Assembly: GCF_964020115.1 (NCBI RefSeq) | Contig: NZ_OZ026542.1 | Coordinates: 1,488,001-1,552,000 of the forward strand | DNA from: Candidatus Regiella endosymbiont of Tuberolachnus salignus | GTDB taxonomy: Bacteria; Pseudomonadota; Gammaproteobacteria; Enterobacterales; Enterobacteriaceae | DNA length: 64,000 bases | Reading direction: 5' to 3' | In this document: piece after piece, positions 32,998 through 43,177 of the stretch | How positions within the stretch are numbered: the stretch's first letter is position 1 | Layout of the letters: each line of letters begins with the position of its first letter | The notes under the pieces: model-generated | The model's database searches: none | What the model saw: the letters and a program-made list of their open reading frames with translations, nothing else | Told to the model about the DNA's origin: nothing | Translations under genes and position numbers: made by a program

Positions 32998-34254
32998 ATG
33001 ATATATTGGAAATGGCGTAACATGTTTGATGCTAATCAACACCAAGATTATTTTAGTCTTACTACCTTAGCTGATATTTTGTCTCTTTCAAAAGCAACCT
33101 TGAAATTGCGCGTAAGCAAAGGAGAAATTCACTTACATCCGACAACAGGACTTATTCATAGACGAGAAGTACAACATTATGCGGAAATACAAAGCCTTAT
33201 AAATTCTTCTTGGGATGAAGAGTTAACTATAAAACCAAATAGATCATATAGTTTAGTCGAACTATTTGCAGGAGCAGGAGGTTTAGCATTAGGGATGGAA
33301 CAAGCTGGTTTTAGGAGTATTTTTTTAAATGAAATAAATACACATGCATGTAATACACTGCGTCATAATCGTCCAAATTGGAATGTTGTTAAAGGTGATA
33401 TAGCTAAAATTAATTTTTCGAGCATTAGTGAGGAAATTGATTTATTAACGGGAGGTTTTCCTTGTCAAGCATTCTCATATGCAGGAAAAAGTTTAGGGTT
33501 TGAGGATCTTCGCGGTACATTGTTTTTTGAGATGGCTAGAGCAATAAAAGAACTTCAACCAAGAGTGTTTATGGCTGAAAATGTGAGGGCATTACTCACT
33601 CATGATAATGGAAAAACGCTTAAAGTTATTATGGAAGTGATCAATGAGCTTGGATATAAATTAATAGAACCAAAGGTTCTTAAAGCCATTTTTTATAAGA
33701 CTCCCCAAAAACGTGAACGTTTAATTCTTGTTGGCGTTAGAAAAGATTTAACTCATAAAACTACGTTCCAATGGCCATCTCCGTACAAAAGAGTAATGAC
33801 TCTTAAAGACGCTTTCTGCAAAGGTGAATTGTTTGACACAGATGTTCAAGAGTCACCGGGGCAAACATACCCTAAATGCAAAAGAGAAATTATGGAATAT
33901 GTTCCACAAGGTGGATATTGGAAGGATCTTCCTGACAGTCTGCAGCGAAAATACATGCAGAGAAGCTATTTTTTAGGCGGCGGAAAAACTGGAATGGCAA
34001 GGAGACTCTCAATGGACGAACCAAGTTTAACATTAACAACATCACCGGCACAAAAACAAACTGAACGATGCCACCCATTAAAAACTAGACCTCTTCAAAC
34101 ACGTGAATATGCTCGTATACAAACGTTTCCTGATAATTGGGAGTTTATAGGTACAACAACAGAGATTTATAGACAAATAGGTAATGCTGTTCCCGTTAAT
34201 ATGGCTGCTGCATTAGGGCGTTCACTTATAAGATTACTAAATCAGCTCCCTTAG
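32998..34254 (+). CDS. DNA (cytosine-5) methyltransferase with N-terminal HTH
   Basis: Protects the host against the adjacent restriction enzyme. Motifs in order: I (VELFAGAGGLALGMEQAGF, about 84-102), IV with catalytic cysteine (GGFPCQAFS), VI (MAENVRALL), VIII (QKRERLILVGVR), a short target-recognition region, and X (QIGNAVPVNMAAALGRS). The first about 75 residues are extra to the catalytic domain and contain a helix-turn-helix-like stretch (TLADILSLSKATLKLRVSKG). In M.SsoII-like systems such a domain represses the methylase and controls the divergent endonuclease. ATG 33022 (MFDANQ) is an alternative start. Confidence 0.93.
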   Translation: MIYWKWRNMFDANQHQDYFSLTTLADILSLSKATLKLRVSKGEIHLHPTTGLIHRREVQHYAEIQSLINSSWDEELTIKPNRSYSLVELFAGAGGLALGMEQAGFRSIFLNEINTHACNTLRHNRPNWNVVKGDIAKINFSSISEEIDLLTGGFPCQAFSYAGKSLGFEDLRGTLFFEMARAIKELQPRVFMAENVRALLTHDNGKTLKVIMEVINELGYKLIEPKVLKAIFYKTPQKRERLILVGVRKDLTHKTTFQWPSPYKRVMTLKDAFCKGELFDTDVQESPGQTYPKCKREIMEYVPQGGYWKDLPDSLQRKYMQRSYFLGGGKTGMARRLSMDEPSLTLTTSPAQKQTERCHPLKTRPLQTREYARIQTFPDNWEFIGTTTEIYRQIGNAVPVNMAAALGRSLIRLLNQLP

Positions 34255-34326
34255 CGCTCTATTGTCAATCACAGCGTAGAGCACCTGTAGCGGAGTTTAA
34301 TTTTTTTATTTGTGCTATTGCGAAGA

Positions 34327-34433
34327 TATGGCCGAATCAGTTTAATTTGATCCAAGGCGGAGGAGCGCAGACAGTACAAATAGTACGGCAAGCGACGACA
34401 GCACTTAAATCAAATTAAACTGATTTGGCTATA
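34327..34433 (+). repeat. Family B palindromic repeat, copy B1
   Basis: Left end TATGGCCGAATCAGTTTAAT and right end ATTAAACTGATTTGGCTATA are complementary. The centre contains GTACAAATAGTAC. It separates the restriction system from ruvX and may mark the edge of the acquired segment. Confidence 0.9.
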
Positions 34434-34474
34434 GTAAGGATAAAATATTAGCAAGCACAAGCGATAGCGCTAAA

Positions 34475-34897
34475 TTATTGTGCATGTTGTTCAAACCAAC
34501 TGCATAAAATAACAGCAGCCGAAGCAGCATCAACACTGCCTTTATCCAGCGCCCGATACCCCCCATGGTCAAACAAATGAGATCGCGCAGCCACTGTACT
34601 AAGACGTTCATCATGCAGTGCAATTTTTACGTTAAAACGACTGTGCAAACGATTGGCGAATTTACGGGCTCTGCTTGTTAAAGGTTGCTCAGTGCCGTCC
34701 ATATTCAGGGGCAATCCAACCACCACTAATTCCGGTTGCCATTCCCGCAGTAATTTTTCTACCTGCAACCAATCAGGAATGCCATCCCGTGCTTTCAATG
34801 CCGATAAAGCCGTTGCTGTACCCGTAATAGTTTGACCGATAGCGACACCAATACTTTTAGTACCAAAATCAAAAGCCATAATAGTGCTATTAACCAT
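34475..34897 (-). CDS. ruvX: RuvX/YqgF Holliday-junction resolvase-like nuclease
   Basis: RNase H-fold protein of the YqgF family, involved in processing the 5' end of pre-16S rRNA in E. coli. [15 protein letters not shown] (residues 8-22) holds the first catalytic aspartate, and [13 protein letters not shown] (about 97-109) the glutamate of the second motif; DAASAAVIL carries the last aspartate. Length 140 versus 138. Its ATG overlaps the gshB stop by one base. In E. coli yqgE lies between the two genes, so yqgE has been lost here. Confidence 0.96.
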   Translation of the reverse strand: MVNSTIMAFDFGTKSIGVAIGQTITGTATALSALKARDGIPDWLQVEKLLREWQPELVVVGLPLNMDGTEQPLTSRARKFANRLHSRFNVKIALHDERLSTVAARSHLFDHGGYRALDKGSVDAASAAVILCSWFEQHAQ

Positions 34898-35853
34898 TAG
34901 CGTTGTTTCTTAGCTATGATATTTTCAATGGCGTTCATCAGCATACCAGTAATAGAAATCGAAAACGCCGCCTCAATTTCGCGAATACAGGTCGGACTGG
35001 TGACATTAATTTCAGTCAGACGATCGCCAATAATATCTAATCCAACAAAAATCAATCCTTTTTCTTTTAACCGCGGAGCAACGGTACGCGCAATTTGCCA
35101 ATCACTTTCACTCAAAGGCTTTGCTTCAGCACGCCCACCAGCGGCTAAATTACCTCTGGTTTCTCCCTGAGCCGGGATACGTGCTAAACAATAAGGCACC
35201 GGTTCACCATCCACAACCAATATACGCTTATCGCCTTCTGCAATAGCCGGCAAAAAATTTTGCGCCATACAAAAATGTTGACCGTGATGCGTCAAGGTTT
35301 CAATAATAACCGATAGATTCGGGTCATCTTTTTTTATCCTAAAAATTGATGCTCCTCCCATACCGTCTAACGGTTTCAGAATAATATCTCCATGATCTTT
35401 ATGAAATGCACGGATTTTTTCTTTTTGGCGCGTTACCAGCGTGTCTGGCGTTAATTCAGGAAACCAAGCGGTAAATAATTTTTCATTACAGTCGCGCAGA
35501 CTTTGCGGTTTATTAACCACTAAAGAGCCTTCAGCTTCCGCTCGCTCTAAAATATAAGTGGCATAAATAAATTCAGTATCAAAGGGGGGATCTTTACGCA
35601 TCAGAATAACGTCAAGCTCATCTAATGGCAGCTCCTGCTCATTACCAAACTGATACCAATTTTCCTGATCGTCAGTGACTTCCACTGGATGCATACATGC
35701 CTTGCCTTTACCATTTTTTAGATAAAGATCACCGACTTCCATGTAATACAGTTCCCAGCCACGACGTTGCGCTTCTAGCAGCATCGCAAAACTGCTATCT
35801 TTTTTTATATTTATCGATGAAATAGGATCCATCACGATACCAAGCTTGATCAT
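34897..35853 (-). CDS. gshB: Glutathione synthetase
   Basis: ATP-grasp ligase joining gamma-glutamylcysteine to glycine. [19 protein letters not shown] (about residues 86-104) and [16 protein letters not shown] (about 156-171) are conserved, and the C-terminal metal-binding block [14 protein letters not shown] is present. Length 318 versus 315. It overlaps rsmE by 4 bp (ATGA) and ruvX by 1 bp, so the three form a tight operon. Confidence 0.97.
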   Translation of the reverse strand: MIKLGIVMDPISSINIKKDSSFAMLLEAQRRGWELYYMEVGDLYLKNGKGKACMHPVEVTDDQENWYQFGNEQELPLDELDVILMRKDPPFDTEFIYATYILERAEAEGSLVVNKPQSLRDCNEKLFTAWFPELTPDTLVTRQKEKIRAFHKDHGDIILKPLDGMGGASIFRIKKDDPNLSVIIETLTHHGQHFCMAQNFLPAIAEGDKRILVVDGEPVPYCLARIPAQGETRGNLAAGGRAEAKPLSESDWQIARTVAPRLKEKGLIFVGLDIIGDRLTEINVTSPTCIREIEAAFSISITGMLMNAIENIIAKKQR

Positions 35854-36593
35854 TTTTTTCCCCTCCCCAGATCACCAAACTGCAACTGTAACACGGTAAT
35901 CGCAGCAATGGCGGCCGTTTCTGTGCGAAAAATACGTGGTCCCATGCGGATACCCTCAAAGCCATTATTGAATGTCATGTCAATTTCATCAGCAGATAAA
36001 CCGCCTTCTGAGCCTATCAGTAAACGAATCTTATCTACGGATAGCGGTAAAGTATTTATCTGTTTTTTCGCCTGCGGATCCAGCGTTAATTTCAAGCTGT
36101 CATCCTGTTGTTGACACCAATCGGACAGAGACATAGCCGCACGAATTTCAGGAATAACATTGCGACCACATTGCTCACAGGCCGCGATAGCTATTTTTCG
36201 CCATTGCTGATTTTTTTTCTCCAAACGTTCCTCTGATAGCTTGATACTGCAACGTTCTGAAAACAAGGGGGTCAGCACATTGACACCTAATTCAATAGAT
36301 TTTTGGATAGTCAATTCCATTCTTTCGCCCCGCGAAATAACCTGCCCTAGATGTAAATGTAAAGGCGATTCACGATCTTCCACACAGCCTGCATCCACTC
36401 GAACAAATACCTTTTTTTTATCCAGCCGGATAATTTCAGCAGTAAAAAGTCGATTGCTACCGTCAAATAAGTGCAGCAATTGTCCTTTTTTCATACGTAG
36501 CACAAGACTGACATGTTTCACCGCATCGTCGTTAAGCACGATTTCACTGTGATCAGATAAAAGGGTTGAATGATAGATACGAGGTATACGCAC
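35850..36593 (-). CDS. rsmE: 16S rRNA m3U1498 methyltransferase
   Basis: SPOUT-class methyltransferase that methylates U1498 in 16S rRNA. The N-terminal PUA-like domain begins MRIPRIYH. The SAM-binding knot contains [15 protein letters not shown] (about residues 193-207) and [15 protein letters not shown] (about 218-232). Length 247 versus 243. It is the first gene of rsmE-gshB-ruvX. Confidence 0.96.
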   Translation of the reverse strand: MRIPRIYHSTLLSDHSEIVLNDDAVKHVSLVLRMKKGQLLHLFDGSNRLFTAEIIRLDKKKVFVRVDAGCVEDRESPLHLHLGQVISRGERMELTIQKSIELGVNVLTPLFSERCSIKLSEERLEKKNQQWRKIAIAACEQCGRNVIPEIRAAMSLSDWCQQQDDSLKLTLDPQAKKQINTLPLSVDKIRLLIGSEGGLSADEIDMTFNNGFEGIRMGPRIFRTETAAIAAITVLQLQFGDLGRGKK

Positions 36594-36677
36594 ATGTCAC
36601 CTAAGTAATGACGGATAAGTAAGAGAGAATAGGAATAGAGGATAAATACATCCAGGCTACACCTCTACCAATGATAG

Positions 36678-36804
36678 TATACCCACAGTCCTTCAAGTTG
36701 CCGCTAGGCGGCCAAGGCGACCGACCGATGAGCGTAGATAGACTACGTGATTCGGGCGAACACCCGCAGCCAACAACGCGGCAGCTTTAAAGACGAAGGG
36801 TATA
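36678..36804 (-). repeat. Family A palindromic repeat, copy A6
   Basis: TATACCCACAGTCCTTCAAG at the left and CTTTAAAGACGAAGGGTATA at the right, inverted orientation, full length. It ends 2 bp from the endA stop and fills the endA-rsmE gap. Confidence 0.92.
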
Positions 36805-36806
36805 GA

Positions 36807-37514
36807 TTAATTTTTTCGGCGCTGACAAGCCTGTTGCACGTAGGGGTTGTGATTACCTTGGATCTGAGCAATCCTCGCTTCTCGCAGGCATTCCCATGCA
36901 TCAACCGGATACTGTTTATCCCAAGCGGCAAATATCTTACTTTGCTGACTCGACAACTGCAAATGATAGTGATCACGCATATAAAAATAAGTGCGTGCAA
37001 TGGCACCCCGAGCACGTGGCGGGGGATCTGCCTTTTTATTTTTAAAATCGATTTTCATTGCACAACGACCATATTGATTCTCCCCTCCATTCCATTGACT
37101 AAACATAAAATTACTTCGATCACCATTCACTTCGCCAATCGCCGGTTGCAGATTATGCAAATCGTTTTCCATCTGACGATATACCGGATCAGTGGTACAG
37201 TTTTTACGCCCCCCTTGTTGCCAACATTGATGTTGATGCCCAAACTGCCAGGCAGGCACTACATGTTCCCACTCAATTCGTTCGGCACGCTGGCTATTTT
37301 TACGCACCTGATAACCACAAGCAGCGAGATCAGGCACCCCTTTTTTTCCCTGCCAACGAATAGGGCAGCCACAATAAAAACTGCCAGGCACATCGCGGTG
37401 GATTTTAGCTGCAACAATTTTAGCTTGAGAAAAATTATTGATCTTTTGACTGTGACTGACTACTGAAAAAAAAGATGATGAGAAAATAAAAAATAACAAG
37501 GTTTTGCGAAGCAT
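36807..37514 (-). CDS. endA: Periplasmic DNA-specific endonuclease I
   Basis: Secreted, non-specific double-strand DNase. A signal peptide is present ([20 protein letters not shown]). The active-site blocks [14 protein letters not shown] (about residues 80-93) and [15 protein letters not shown] (about 123-137) are intact, and the cysteines of the mature protein are kept, in line with DsbA being present. Length 235 equals E. coli. It is upstream of rsmE as in E. coli. Confidence 0.96.
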   Translation of the reverse strand: MLRKTLLFFIFSSSFFSVVSHSQKINNFSQAKIVAAKIHRDVPGSFYCGCPIRWQGKKGVPDLAACGYQVRKNSQRAERIEWEHVVPAWQFGHQHQCWQQGGRKNCTTDPVYRQMENDLHNLQPAIGEVNGDRSNFMFSQWNGGENQYGRCAMKIDFKNKKADPPPRARGAIARTYFYMRDHYHLQLSSQQSKIFAAWDKQYPVDAWECLREARIAQIQGNHNPYVQQACQRRKN

Positions 37515-37774
37515 CTCTCAAAATAATCCAGGAAAAGAAAAGCCCGCAGACTATAGAAAATCATACCGCTAAGCAACGTAATAAATGTGACTATTCACTA
37601 TTTCAAACGGCTGTCTCTATTTTCCACCATAAGCGGTTTTTGTAAGCATCGCGTGGAGTTTTGTTATTTAATGTCAATCGAAGTCAACAAAACAACATTT
37701 ATCTCTCTAGCAAAAGTTATCTAAACATGATTATTGTATTAAATTGAATTGTTATTTAAAAAAGGAAACCCACG

Positions 37775-38209
<435 letters not shown>

Positions 38210-38394
38210 ATAAAATTTTTTAGTTACACATTTTATTCTATTATTTTCATCATGAGTTTAAAACCTGACAGTGATGTTTTTAAATTTAAAAAATAGAATA
38301 GTAAATTATTTTCAGTTAAATATAAAAAACGATTAAGCATCATGATGAAATTATTTTATTAAATTAAAAAAATTATTAGTAGTTATTATCATTA

Positions 38395-39591
38395 TTAATG
38401 ATTAACGCTATTGATGATTTTTTTAGCTTTATTTTTCAAATCATCAAGTGAAGGCAATGCTAATCCATAACTTTTTCTGGCTATATCATAGAATGTATCA
38501 CAAATAGCCATATTTTCTTCGTAAGATCCTAATATTTGATTTTTTTTCAAAATTTTCAAGGTTTCGTAAACTAGCTTACTCACCAATCGCGTTATATTTT
38601 TCATGTTTTCAGAGATACTATTTGAACATAGAAAATTAACCAACGGCGCTTCATAAAGCGTAATACATTGCTCCCCTTTATTTTTCTTAATTTGCTTTTT
38701 TGTGTAAGTAAACATGTATTCTATTAAATATTCTGTAATTGTTTTTTGATCAAAATGACTTTTATAATAAGGCTCTATAATACCTTTAGCGATAATGTAG
38801 TTTACATTACATTTTTTTACGCTAAAGACTGACTCCGCTACCGCAGTGGAAATGGATTGCAGTAAAGATACCGTTGGTAGGTTATACTGAAGCGCATATT
38901 TTTTGTAATATAGCGAAAGAATATTATTAATTATTTTTTCTTTATTAGTATTAGATTGATTATGTACCATAAAATTATCGCTTAAAACCTGAGATAAAAC
39001 CTCTCGCATAGCTATAATTTTCTTGGTACTCTGCATTTCAACAGATCGGCTACTAACCATACCTAACAAGCGTAGGGTATCAGATAATAAGCGCTCACAT
39101 TGCTCATGATAATGCTCAAGAGGCAATGCCTTATTTTGTAACCGAAAATATTTCTTTTTAATTTGAGCCCGAGCTTGCTCTAACATGAAGCCGGCAGCAA
39201 AAACACAGAGATGCTCCCTGCTAACATTACTAAAATTGGGAGAAGATTTATGTATATCGTACCAGGCTCTTTCACAAAATAACGAACTAATCACCCCGTT
39301 TTCTTGTGCTTGCTTAAGATAAAATTCAGAGTATTTTGGGTTAGCAAACATAATATCAATAATCATTTTTTTGATTGATGCAATACCGATATTATTCCGT
39401 GTATTTTCGATGAGTTTTTGCTCTTGCTCATTAAACACAGAAAGAATACCATCACAGTCATCAGCAGATTGCTCATCCATACTCGCTACCGCCACTAAAA
39501 TCTGATTCAGCTCAGTATCAAATGTAATATTACGGCTATGCTTTAAACGCTCGGGAGCTGTATCATGGTAGTCAGACGCTATAAAATTCAT
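38395..39591 (-). CDS. Orphan 398-residue helical protein
   Basis: I do not recognise a family. The protein looks soluble and mostly alpha-helical, with no signal peptide and no clear membrane span. It is rich in Lys, Ile, Asn and Ser and contains about ten cysteines scattered along its length. The N-terminus reads MNFIASDYHDTAPERLKHSR and the C-terminus LKNKAKKIINSVNH. It lies between the His-Thr orphan gene and metK, where galP and sprT lie in E. coli, and is AT-rich. Candidate secreted effector or remnant of a mobile segment, unproven. Confidence 0.65.
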   Translation of the reverse strand: MNFIASDYHDTAPERLKHSRNITFDTELNQILVAVASMDEQSADDCDGILSVFNEQEQKLIENTRNNIGIASIKKMIIDIMFANPKYSEFYLKQAQENGVISSLFCERAWYDIHKSSPNFSNVSREHLCVFAAGFMLEQARAQIKKKYFRLQNKALPLEHYHEQCERLLSDTLRLLGMVSSRSVEMQSTKKIIAMREVLSQVLSDNFMVHNQSNTNKEKIINNILSLYYKKYALQYNLPTVSLLQSISTAVAESVFSVKKCNVNYIIAKGIIEPYYKSHFDQKTITEYLIEYMFTYTKKQIKKNKGEQCITLYEAPLVNFLCSNSISENMKNITRLVSKLVYETLKILKKNQILGSYEENMAICDTFYDIARKSYGLALPSLDDLKNKAKKIINSVNH

Positions 39592-39706
39592 TGTGTATTC
39601 TCCATTAGAAATTACAGAGTATTTAATACCATTGCTTTTGAAAAATAAATATGCTTAGTTCAGCATCTGATAGTAATTGTTTTTTTTTGATAATTATCTT
39701 TGTGAA

Positions 39707-39813
39707 TATAGCCGAATCAGCTTAATTTGATTCAAGGCGAAGGAGCGCAGACAGTACAAGTAGTACGGCAAGCGACGACAACACTTAAATCAAATTAAAC
39801 TGATTTGGCTATA
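39707..39813 (+). repeat. Family B palindromic repeat, copy B2
   Basis: TATAGCCGAATCAGCTTAAT at the left and ATTAAACTGATTTGGCTATA at the right. It is nearly identical to B1 and lies between the 398-residue orphan gene and metK. Confidence 0.93.
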
Positions 39814-39863
39814 CAAAGCACAGAATGATTAAGGTGGCTGGCAGTCAACAGCTTAAAAAGCTA

Positions 39864-39890
39864 TAAAAAACCGACCATACAGTAGGTCGG
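39864..39890 (-). terminator. Rho-independent terminator of metK
   Basis: On the minus strand CCGACC-TACTGTAT-GGTCGG is followed by six T residues, a short GC-rich stem with a U-tract, 30 bp beyond the metK stop. Confidence 0.88.
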
Positions 39891-39919
39891 CATCATTAAA
39901 AAATAAGTGATTTTTTCTT

Positions 39920-41089
39920 TTATTGGTGACTGACGTCGACAAGCCCTGCTTCTGCTCTGAGGAGTGCCGCTTTATCGGTTTTTTCCCAAGGAAAAGAATC
40001 ACGACCAAAATGACCGTAGGCTGCTGTCTGACGATAAATCGGTTGTAACAAATCTAGCATCTGAATTAAACCATGCGGGCGTAAATCAAAAAATTCACGT
40101 ACTAACTTGATCAATTTATCGTCGCTAATTTTTCCTGTACCGAAAGTCTCCACCATAATGGAGGTCGGTTCAGCGACACCAATAGCGTAGGAAATTTGAA
40201 TTTCACAGCGATCAGCCAACTGCGCCGCGACAATGTTTTTTGCTACATAGCGCGCAGCATAAGCAGCAGAACGATCGACTTTAGACGGATCTTTACCCGA
40301 AAAAGCCCCACCGCCATGACGCGCCATCCCACCATAGGTATCGACGATAATTTTACGGCCGGTTAACCCACAATCGCCCATCGGGCCACCGATGATAAAA
40401 CGCCCTGTCGGATTAATAAAATATTTCGTGTCTTTATTGAGCCATTTGGCAGGTAAAGTAGGTTTGATGATTTCATCCATTACCGCATCTTTTAACGCAT
40501 CTAAGCTGATATCTTCACTGTGCTGCGTTGATAGCACTACCGTATCAATGCCAACGATAGCGTTATCTTTATATTGAAAGGTAACCTGACTTTTAGCATC
40601 GGGGCGCAACCAGGGTAACGTGCCATTTTTACGCATTGCAGCCTGACGTTGCATTAAACTATGTGCGTAAACAATGGGAGCCGGCATCAATTGATCGGTT
40701 TCATTAGTGGCATAACCGAACATTAATCCCTGATCACCCGCGCCCTGATCTTCAGGCTTTTCACGATCAACGCCTTGATTAATATCCGGCGACTGTTTGC
40801 CAATCGCACTTAATACCGCACAAGAGTTAGCATCAAAACCCATATCAGAATTGATATAACCAATTTCACGCACGGTATTACGTGTTATATCTTCAACATC
40901 TACCCAAGCACTGGTAGTAATTTCACCGCCTACTATCACCATACCGGTTTTAACATAAGTCTCGCACGCAACACGCGCAGTGCGATCTTGCTTTAAAATT
41001 GCATCCAGTACCGCATCGGAAATCTGGTCAGCAATTTTATCGGGATGCCCTTCTGAAACGGATTCTGATGTAAAGAGGTGTCCAGCCAT
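39920..41089 (-). CDS. metK: S-adenosylmethionine synthetase
   Basis: Makes SAM from methionine and ATP; SAM feeds RsmE, ThiH/ThiC radical chemistry and the C5 methyltransferase in this window. Motifs: [16 protein letters not shown] (residues 15-30), [12 protein letters not shown] (about 115-126) and the phosphate loop [19 protein letters not shown] (about 259-277). Length 389 versus 384 in E. coli. It has its own terminator. No clear MetJ box is visible upstream. Confidence 0.98.
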   Translation of the reverse strand: MAGHLFTSESVSEGHPDKIADQISDAVLDAILKQDRTARVACETYVKTGMVIVGGEITTSAWVDVEDITRNTVREIGYINSDMGFDANSCAVLSAIGKQSPDINQGVDREKPEDQGAGDQGLMFGYATNETDQLMPAPIVYAHSLMQRQAAMRKNGTLPWLRPDAKSQVTFQYKDNAIVGIDTVVLSTQHSEDISLDALKDAVMDEIIKPTLPAKWLNKDTKYFINPTGRFIIGGPMGDCGLTGRKIIVDTYGGMARHGGGAFSGKDPSKVDRSAAYAARYVAKNIVAAQLADRCEIQISYAIGVAEPTSIMVETFGTGKISDDKLIKLVREFFDLRPHGLIQMLDLLQPIYRQTAAYGHFGRDSFPWEKTDKAALLRAEAGLVDVSHQ

Positions 41090-41313
41090 TTTTTTACCTT
41101 AAAAGAGAGGATTAAAGAAATATTTGCAACCAATGTTAAATGAACTCACTTCTAAATGGCCACTTTTTTTTAATCAAAATATTTTTTAACCTTTGGAGTA
41201 TTCATAATAACGCGCTAAAAAATTGTTCAAAATCTTCTTTAGAGCGACTAAAAATAAGAAATGGCGGTATACTCAGAAGCCAAAAGAATTCTCAATCCAA
41301 TCAATTAAAGTTT

Positions 41314-42243
41314 ATGAACCTATCTGATCAAGAAAAAAAACAAGTCAAAATTTTCCTTACCCATCTACAAGATAAAATCTGTAACGCACTGACACAACTG
41401 GATGAGAAAGAGAAATTTACAGAACAATGCTGGACGATGGAAGGCAAAAGTGACTGCCGCAGCAGGCTCATGACCAAGGGTAGATTATTCGAACAAGCCG
41501 GTGTGAATTTTTCTGATGTGTGTGGAAACGCACTACCGCACTCTGCTAGCTCACGCCGTCCCGAGCTAGCGGGTCGGGCTTTTCAAGCCATGGGCATTTC
41601 GGTGGTTATCCATCCGTTAAATCCTTATCTGCCAACCAGTCATGCTAATGTTCGTTTTTTTGTTGCTGAAAAACCAGGTGAAGAGCCCGTCTGGTGGTTT
41701 GGAGGCGGCTTTGATCTGACACCCTTTTATGGTTTTAAAGAAGATGCTATTCACTGGCATAAAACCGCTCAGGCACTCTGTAAACCTTTTGGTGAAGAAA
41801 AATACAGCCAATACAAAAAATGGTGTGATGACTATTTTTATATCAAACACCGTAATGAAGCGCGCGGGATCGGGGGGTTGTTTTTTGATGATCTCAATAC
41901 TCCTGACTTCAATACTTGTTTCAATTTCATAAAAGCGGTCGGCGAAGGATTTCTCACCGCTTATCTGCCGATCGTTGAGAAACGCCGGAATATGACTTGG
42001 GGAAAAAAAGAACGAGAGTTCCAACTGTATCGTCGGGGTCGTTATGTGGAATTCAATTTAGTTTGGGATCGCGGTACACTTTTTGGGCTCCAAACAGGAG
42101 GGCGTAGTGAATCAATTTTAATGTCACTTCCCCCGCGAGTACGATGGGAATGCAACTATCAACCAGAAGCAGGGAGCCCGGAAGCGGAGCTGTATAATAA
42201 TTTTCTAAAGCCAAAAGACTGGCTAGCCCAACAAAGCGTATAA
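41314..42243 (+). CDS. hemF: Oxygen-dependent coproporphyrinogen III oxidase
   Basis: Aerobic decarboxylation of coproporphyrinogen III in haem synthesis. The family blocks are [15 protein letters not shown] (about residues 129-143), [10 protein letters not shown], and [22 protein letters not shown] near the end (split here as [12 protein letters not shown] and [10 protein letters not shown]). I place the start at ATG 41314 ([10 protein letters not shown]), giving 309 residues against 299 in E. coli; an earlier ATG at 41140 would add 58 unconserved residues. It stands alone between metK and hspQ. Confidence 0.95.
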   Translation: MNLSDQEKKQVKIFLTHLQDKICNALTQLDEKEKFTEQCWTMEGKSDCRSRLMTKGRLFEQAGVNFSDVCGNALPHSASSRRPELAGRAFQAMGISVVIHPLNPYLPTSHANVRFFVAEKPGEEPVWWFGGGFDLTPFYGFKEDAIHWHKTAQALCKPFGEEKYSQYKKWCDDYFYIKHRNEARGIGGLFFDDLNTPDFNTCFNFIKAVGEGFLTAYLPIVEKRRNMTWGKKEREFQLYRRGRYVEFNLVWDRGTLFGLQTGGRSESILMSLPPRVRWECNYQPEAGSPEAELYNNFLKPKDWLAQQSV

Positions 42244-42266
42244 TTTTTTTAATATCAATAAAAAAT

Positions 42267-42584
42267 TCAGTTACGCAGACGCGGCGCTTGTAACTGATTA
42301 CGAATGGAAGCGGCCAATTCATCTAGTGAAGGCTGTTCTGGATGAATTTCTGACGCTTCATAAGCCAGCTGTATCTCAGCTAAATAAGTATGGATGGGTT
42401 GCCCGTCATCATCTTCCATCACCACATGATACCAAGGAGAAAAGCGCAAATCGTCATTATTGGCCAAATCGTCTGGTTGTGGTTGTTGGAGCGAATATTC
42501 AGGATCTATGTCAATGACTACCCCCAGGTAATCAAGCAGCTTATGACGAACTTGTTGGCCGATACCAAATTTGCTCACGATCAT
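42267..42584 (-). CDS. hspQ: Heat shock protein HspQ
   Basis: Small hemimethylated-DNA-binding-like protein that helps Lon degrade some substrates. The sequence starts [16 protein letters not shown] and ends QLQAPRLRN, with the conserved [20 protein letters not shown] in the middle. Its 105 residues equal E. coli HspQ. It converges with hemF, 23 bp apart. Confidence 0.96.
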   Translation of the reverse strand: MIVSKFGIGQQVRHKLLDYLGVVIDIDPEYSLQQPQPDDLANNDDLRFSPWYHVVMEDDDGQPIHTYLAEIQLAYEASEIHPEQPSLDELAASIRNQLQAPRLRN

Positions 42585-42682
42585 CAGAACCTCTGGAATA
42601 ATGTTAAATAACTTTCACAAGGCTAATACAGTATATTTCATATTATCCCTATGTGAGGGTAATATAAGATATTTCAAGCCTG

Positions 42683-42800
42683 TATACCCTTCGCCTTTGA
42701 AGCCGCCGTGTTGTTGGCTGCGGGTGCTCGCCTCATGGTATGTCCACGCTCATCGGTCTCACACTCTCGCCTAGCGGCAACTTGAAGGACTGTGGGTATA
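42683..42800 (+). repeat. Family A palindromic repeat, copy A7
   Basis: TATACCCTTCGCCTTTGAAG at the left and CTTGAAGGACTGTGGGTATA at the right. It lies upstream of hspQ in the 593-bp hspQ-purH gap, which otherwise holds copy A8 with nested B3 and a possible PurR site. Confidence 0.92.
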
Positions 42801-42906
42801 GTAGTGAACTACTCTCCCTATTTCTAGCAAATTTCGCCTCTGGCGCATCACAGCAAAGCGATTCTATTTGCTGCCTCAGACACAGTGATTAAATTTGACG
42901 AGCATC

Positions 42907-42922
42907 ACTTAATCGTTTTCGC
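42907..42922 (+). promoter_or_regulatory. Possible PurR operator upstream of purHD
   Basis: ACTTAATCGTTTTCGC matches 9 of the 12 fixed positions of the PurR consensus ANGCAANCGNTTNCNT, including the central CG and both TT/AA pairs. E. coli purHD is PurR-controlled. The site is about 255 bp before the purH ATG because a composite repeat lies between. It could be chance. Confidence 0.28.
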
Positions 42923-42950
42923 TACAATTCGCATCACTTATTTTTCACTC

Positions 42951-43143
42951 TATACCCTTCGCCTTTGAAGCTGCCGTGTTGTTGGCTATATAATTTGATT
43001 CTGTGTTGTCGTCGCTTGCCGTACTATTTGTACTGTCTGCGCTCCTCCGCCTTGAATCAAATTAAACTGATTCGGCTATATATCCAGGCTCATCGGGTCT
43101 CACGCCCTGGCAGCCGAAGGCAACTTCAAGGGCTATGGGTATA
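42951..43143 (+). repeat. Family A palindromic repeat, copy A8, split by a family B element
   Basis: The left arm (TATACCCTTCGCCTTTGAAG to GTTGTTGGC) and right arm (CAGGCTCATCGGGTCTCACG to GGGTATA) are normal family A sequence. A family B copy has been placed between them, enlarging the element to 193 bp. It ends 34 bp before the purH ATG. Confidence 0.9.
42986..43081 (-). repeat. Family B palindromic repeat, copy B3, nested in A8
   Basis: Contains the family B core TTGTCGTCGCTTGCCGTACT and the right end ATTAAACTGATTCGGCTATA. The left tip is shortened by about 14 bp. It is inserted in the body of family A copy A8. Confidence 0.88.
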
Positions 43144-43177
43144 TTATTTGCAATAAAAAGCCAAGGAATTAAAAATC

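Noticed and set aside
36747-37466. 239-codon plus-strand frame opposite endA
   Set aside because: It starts in family A copy A6 and continues as the antisense of endA, whose signal peptide and catalytic motifs are clear.
41090-41139. MetJ box upstream of metK
   Set aside because: No tandem AGACGTCT-like sites are visible in the region before the ATG.
41140-41313. 58-residue N-terminal extension of HemF
   Set aside because: Not part of the HemF family and AT-rich in composition; ATG 41314 gives a normal length.
42571-42774. Short frame over family A copy A7
   Set aside because: Repeat-derived reading frame with no start context; the same peptide appears in other copies outside genes.
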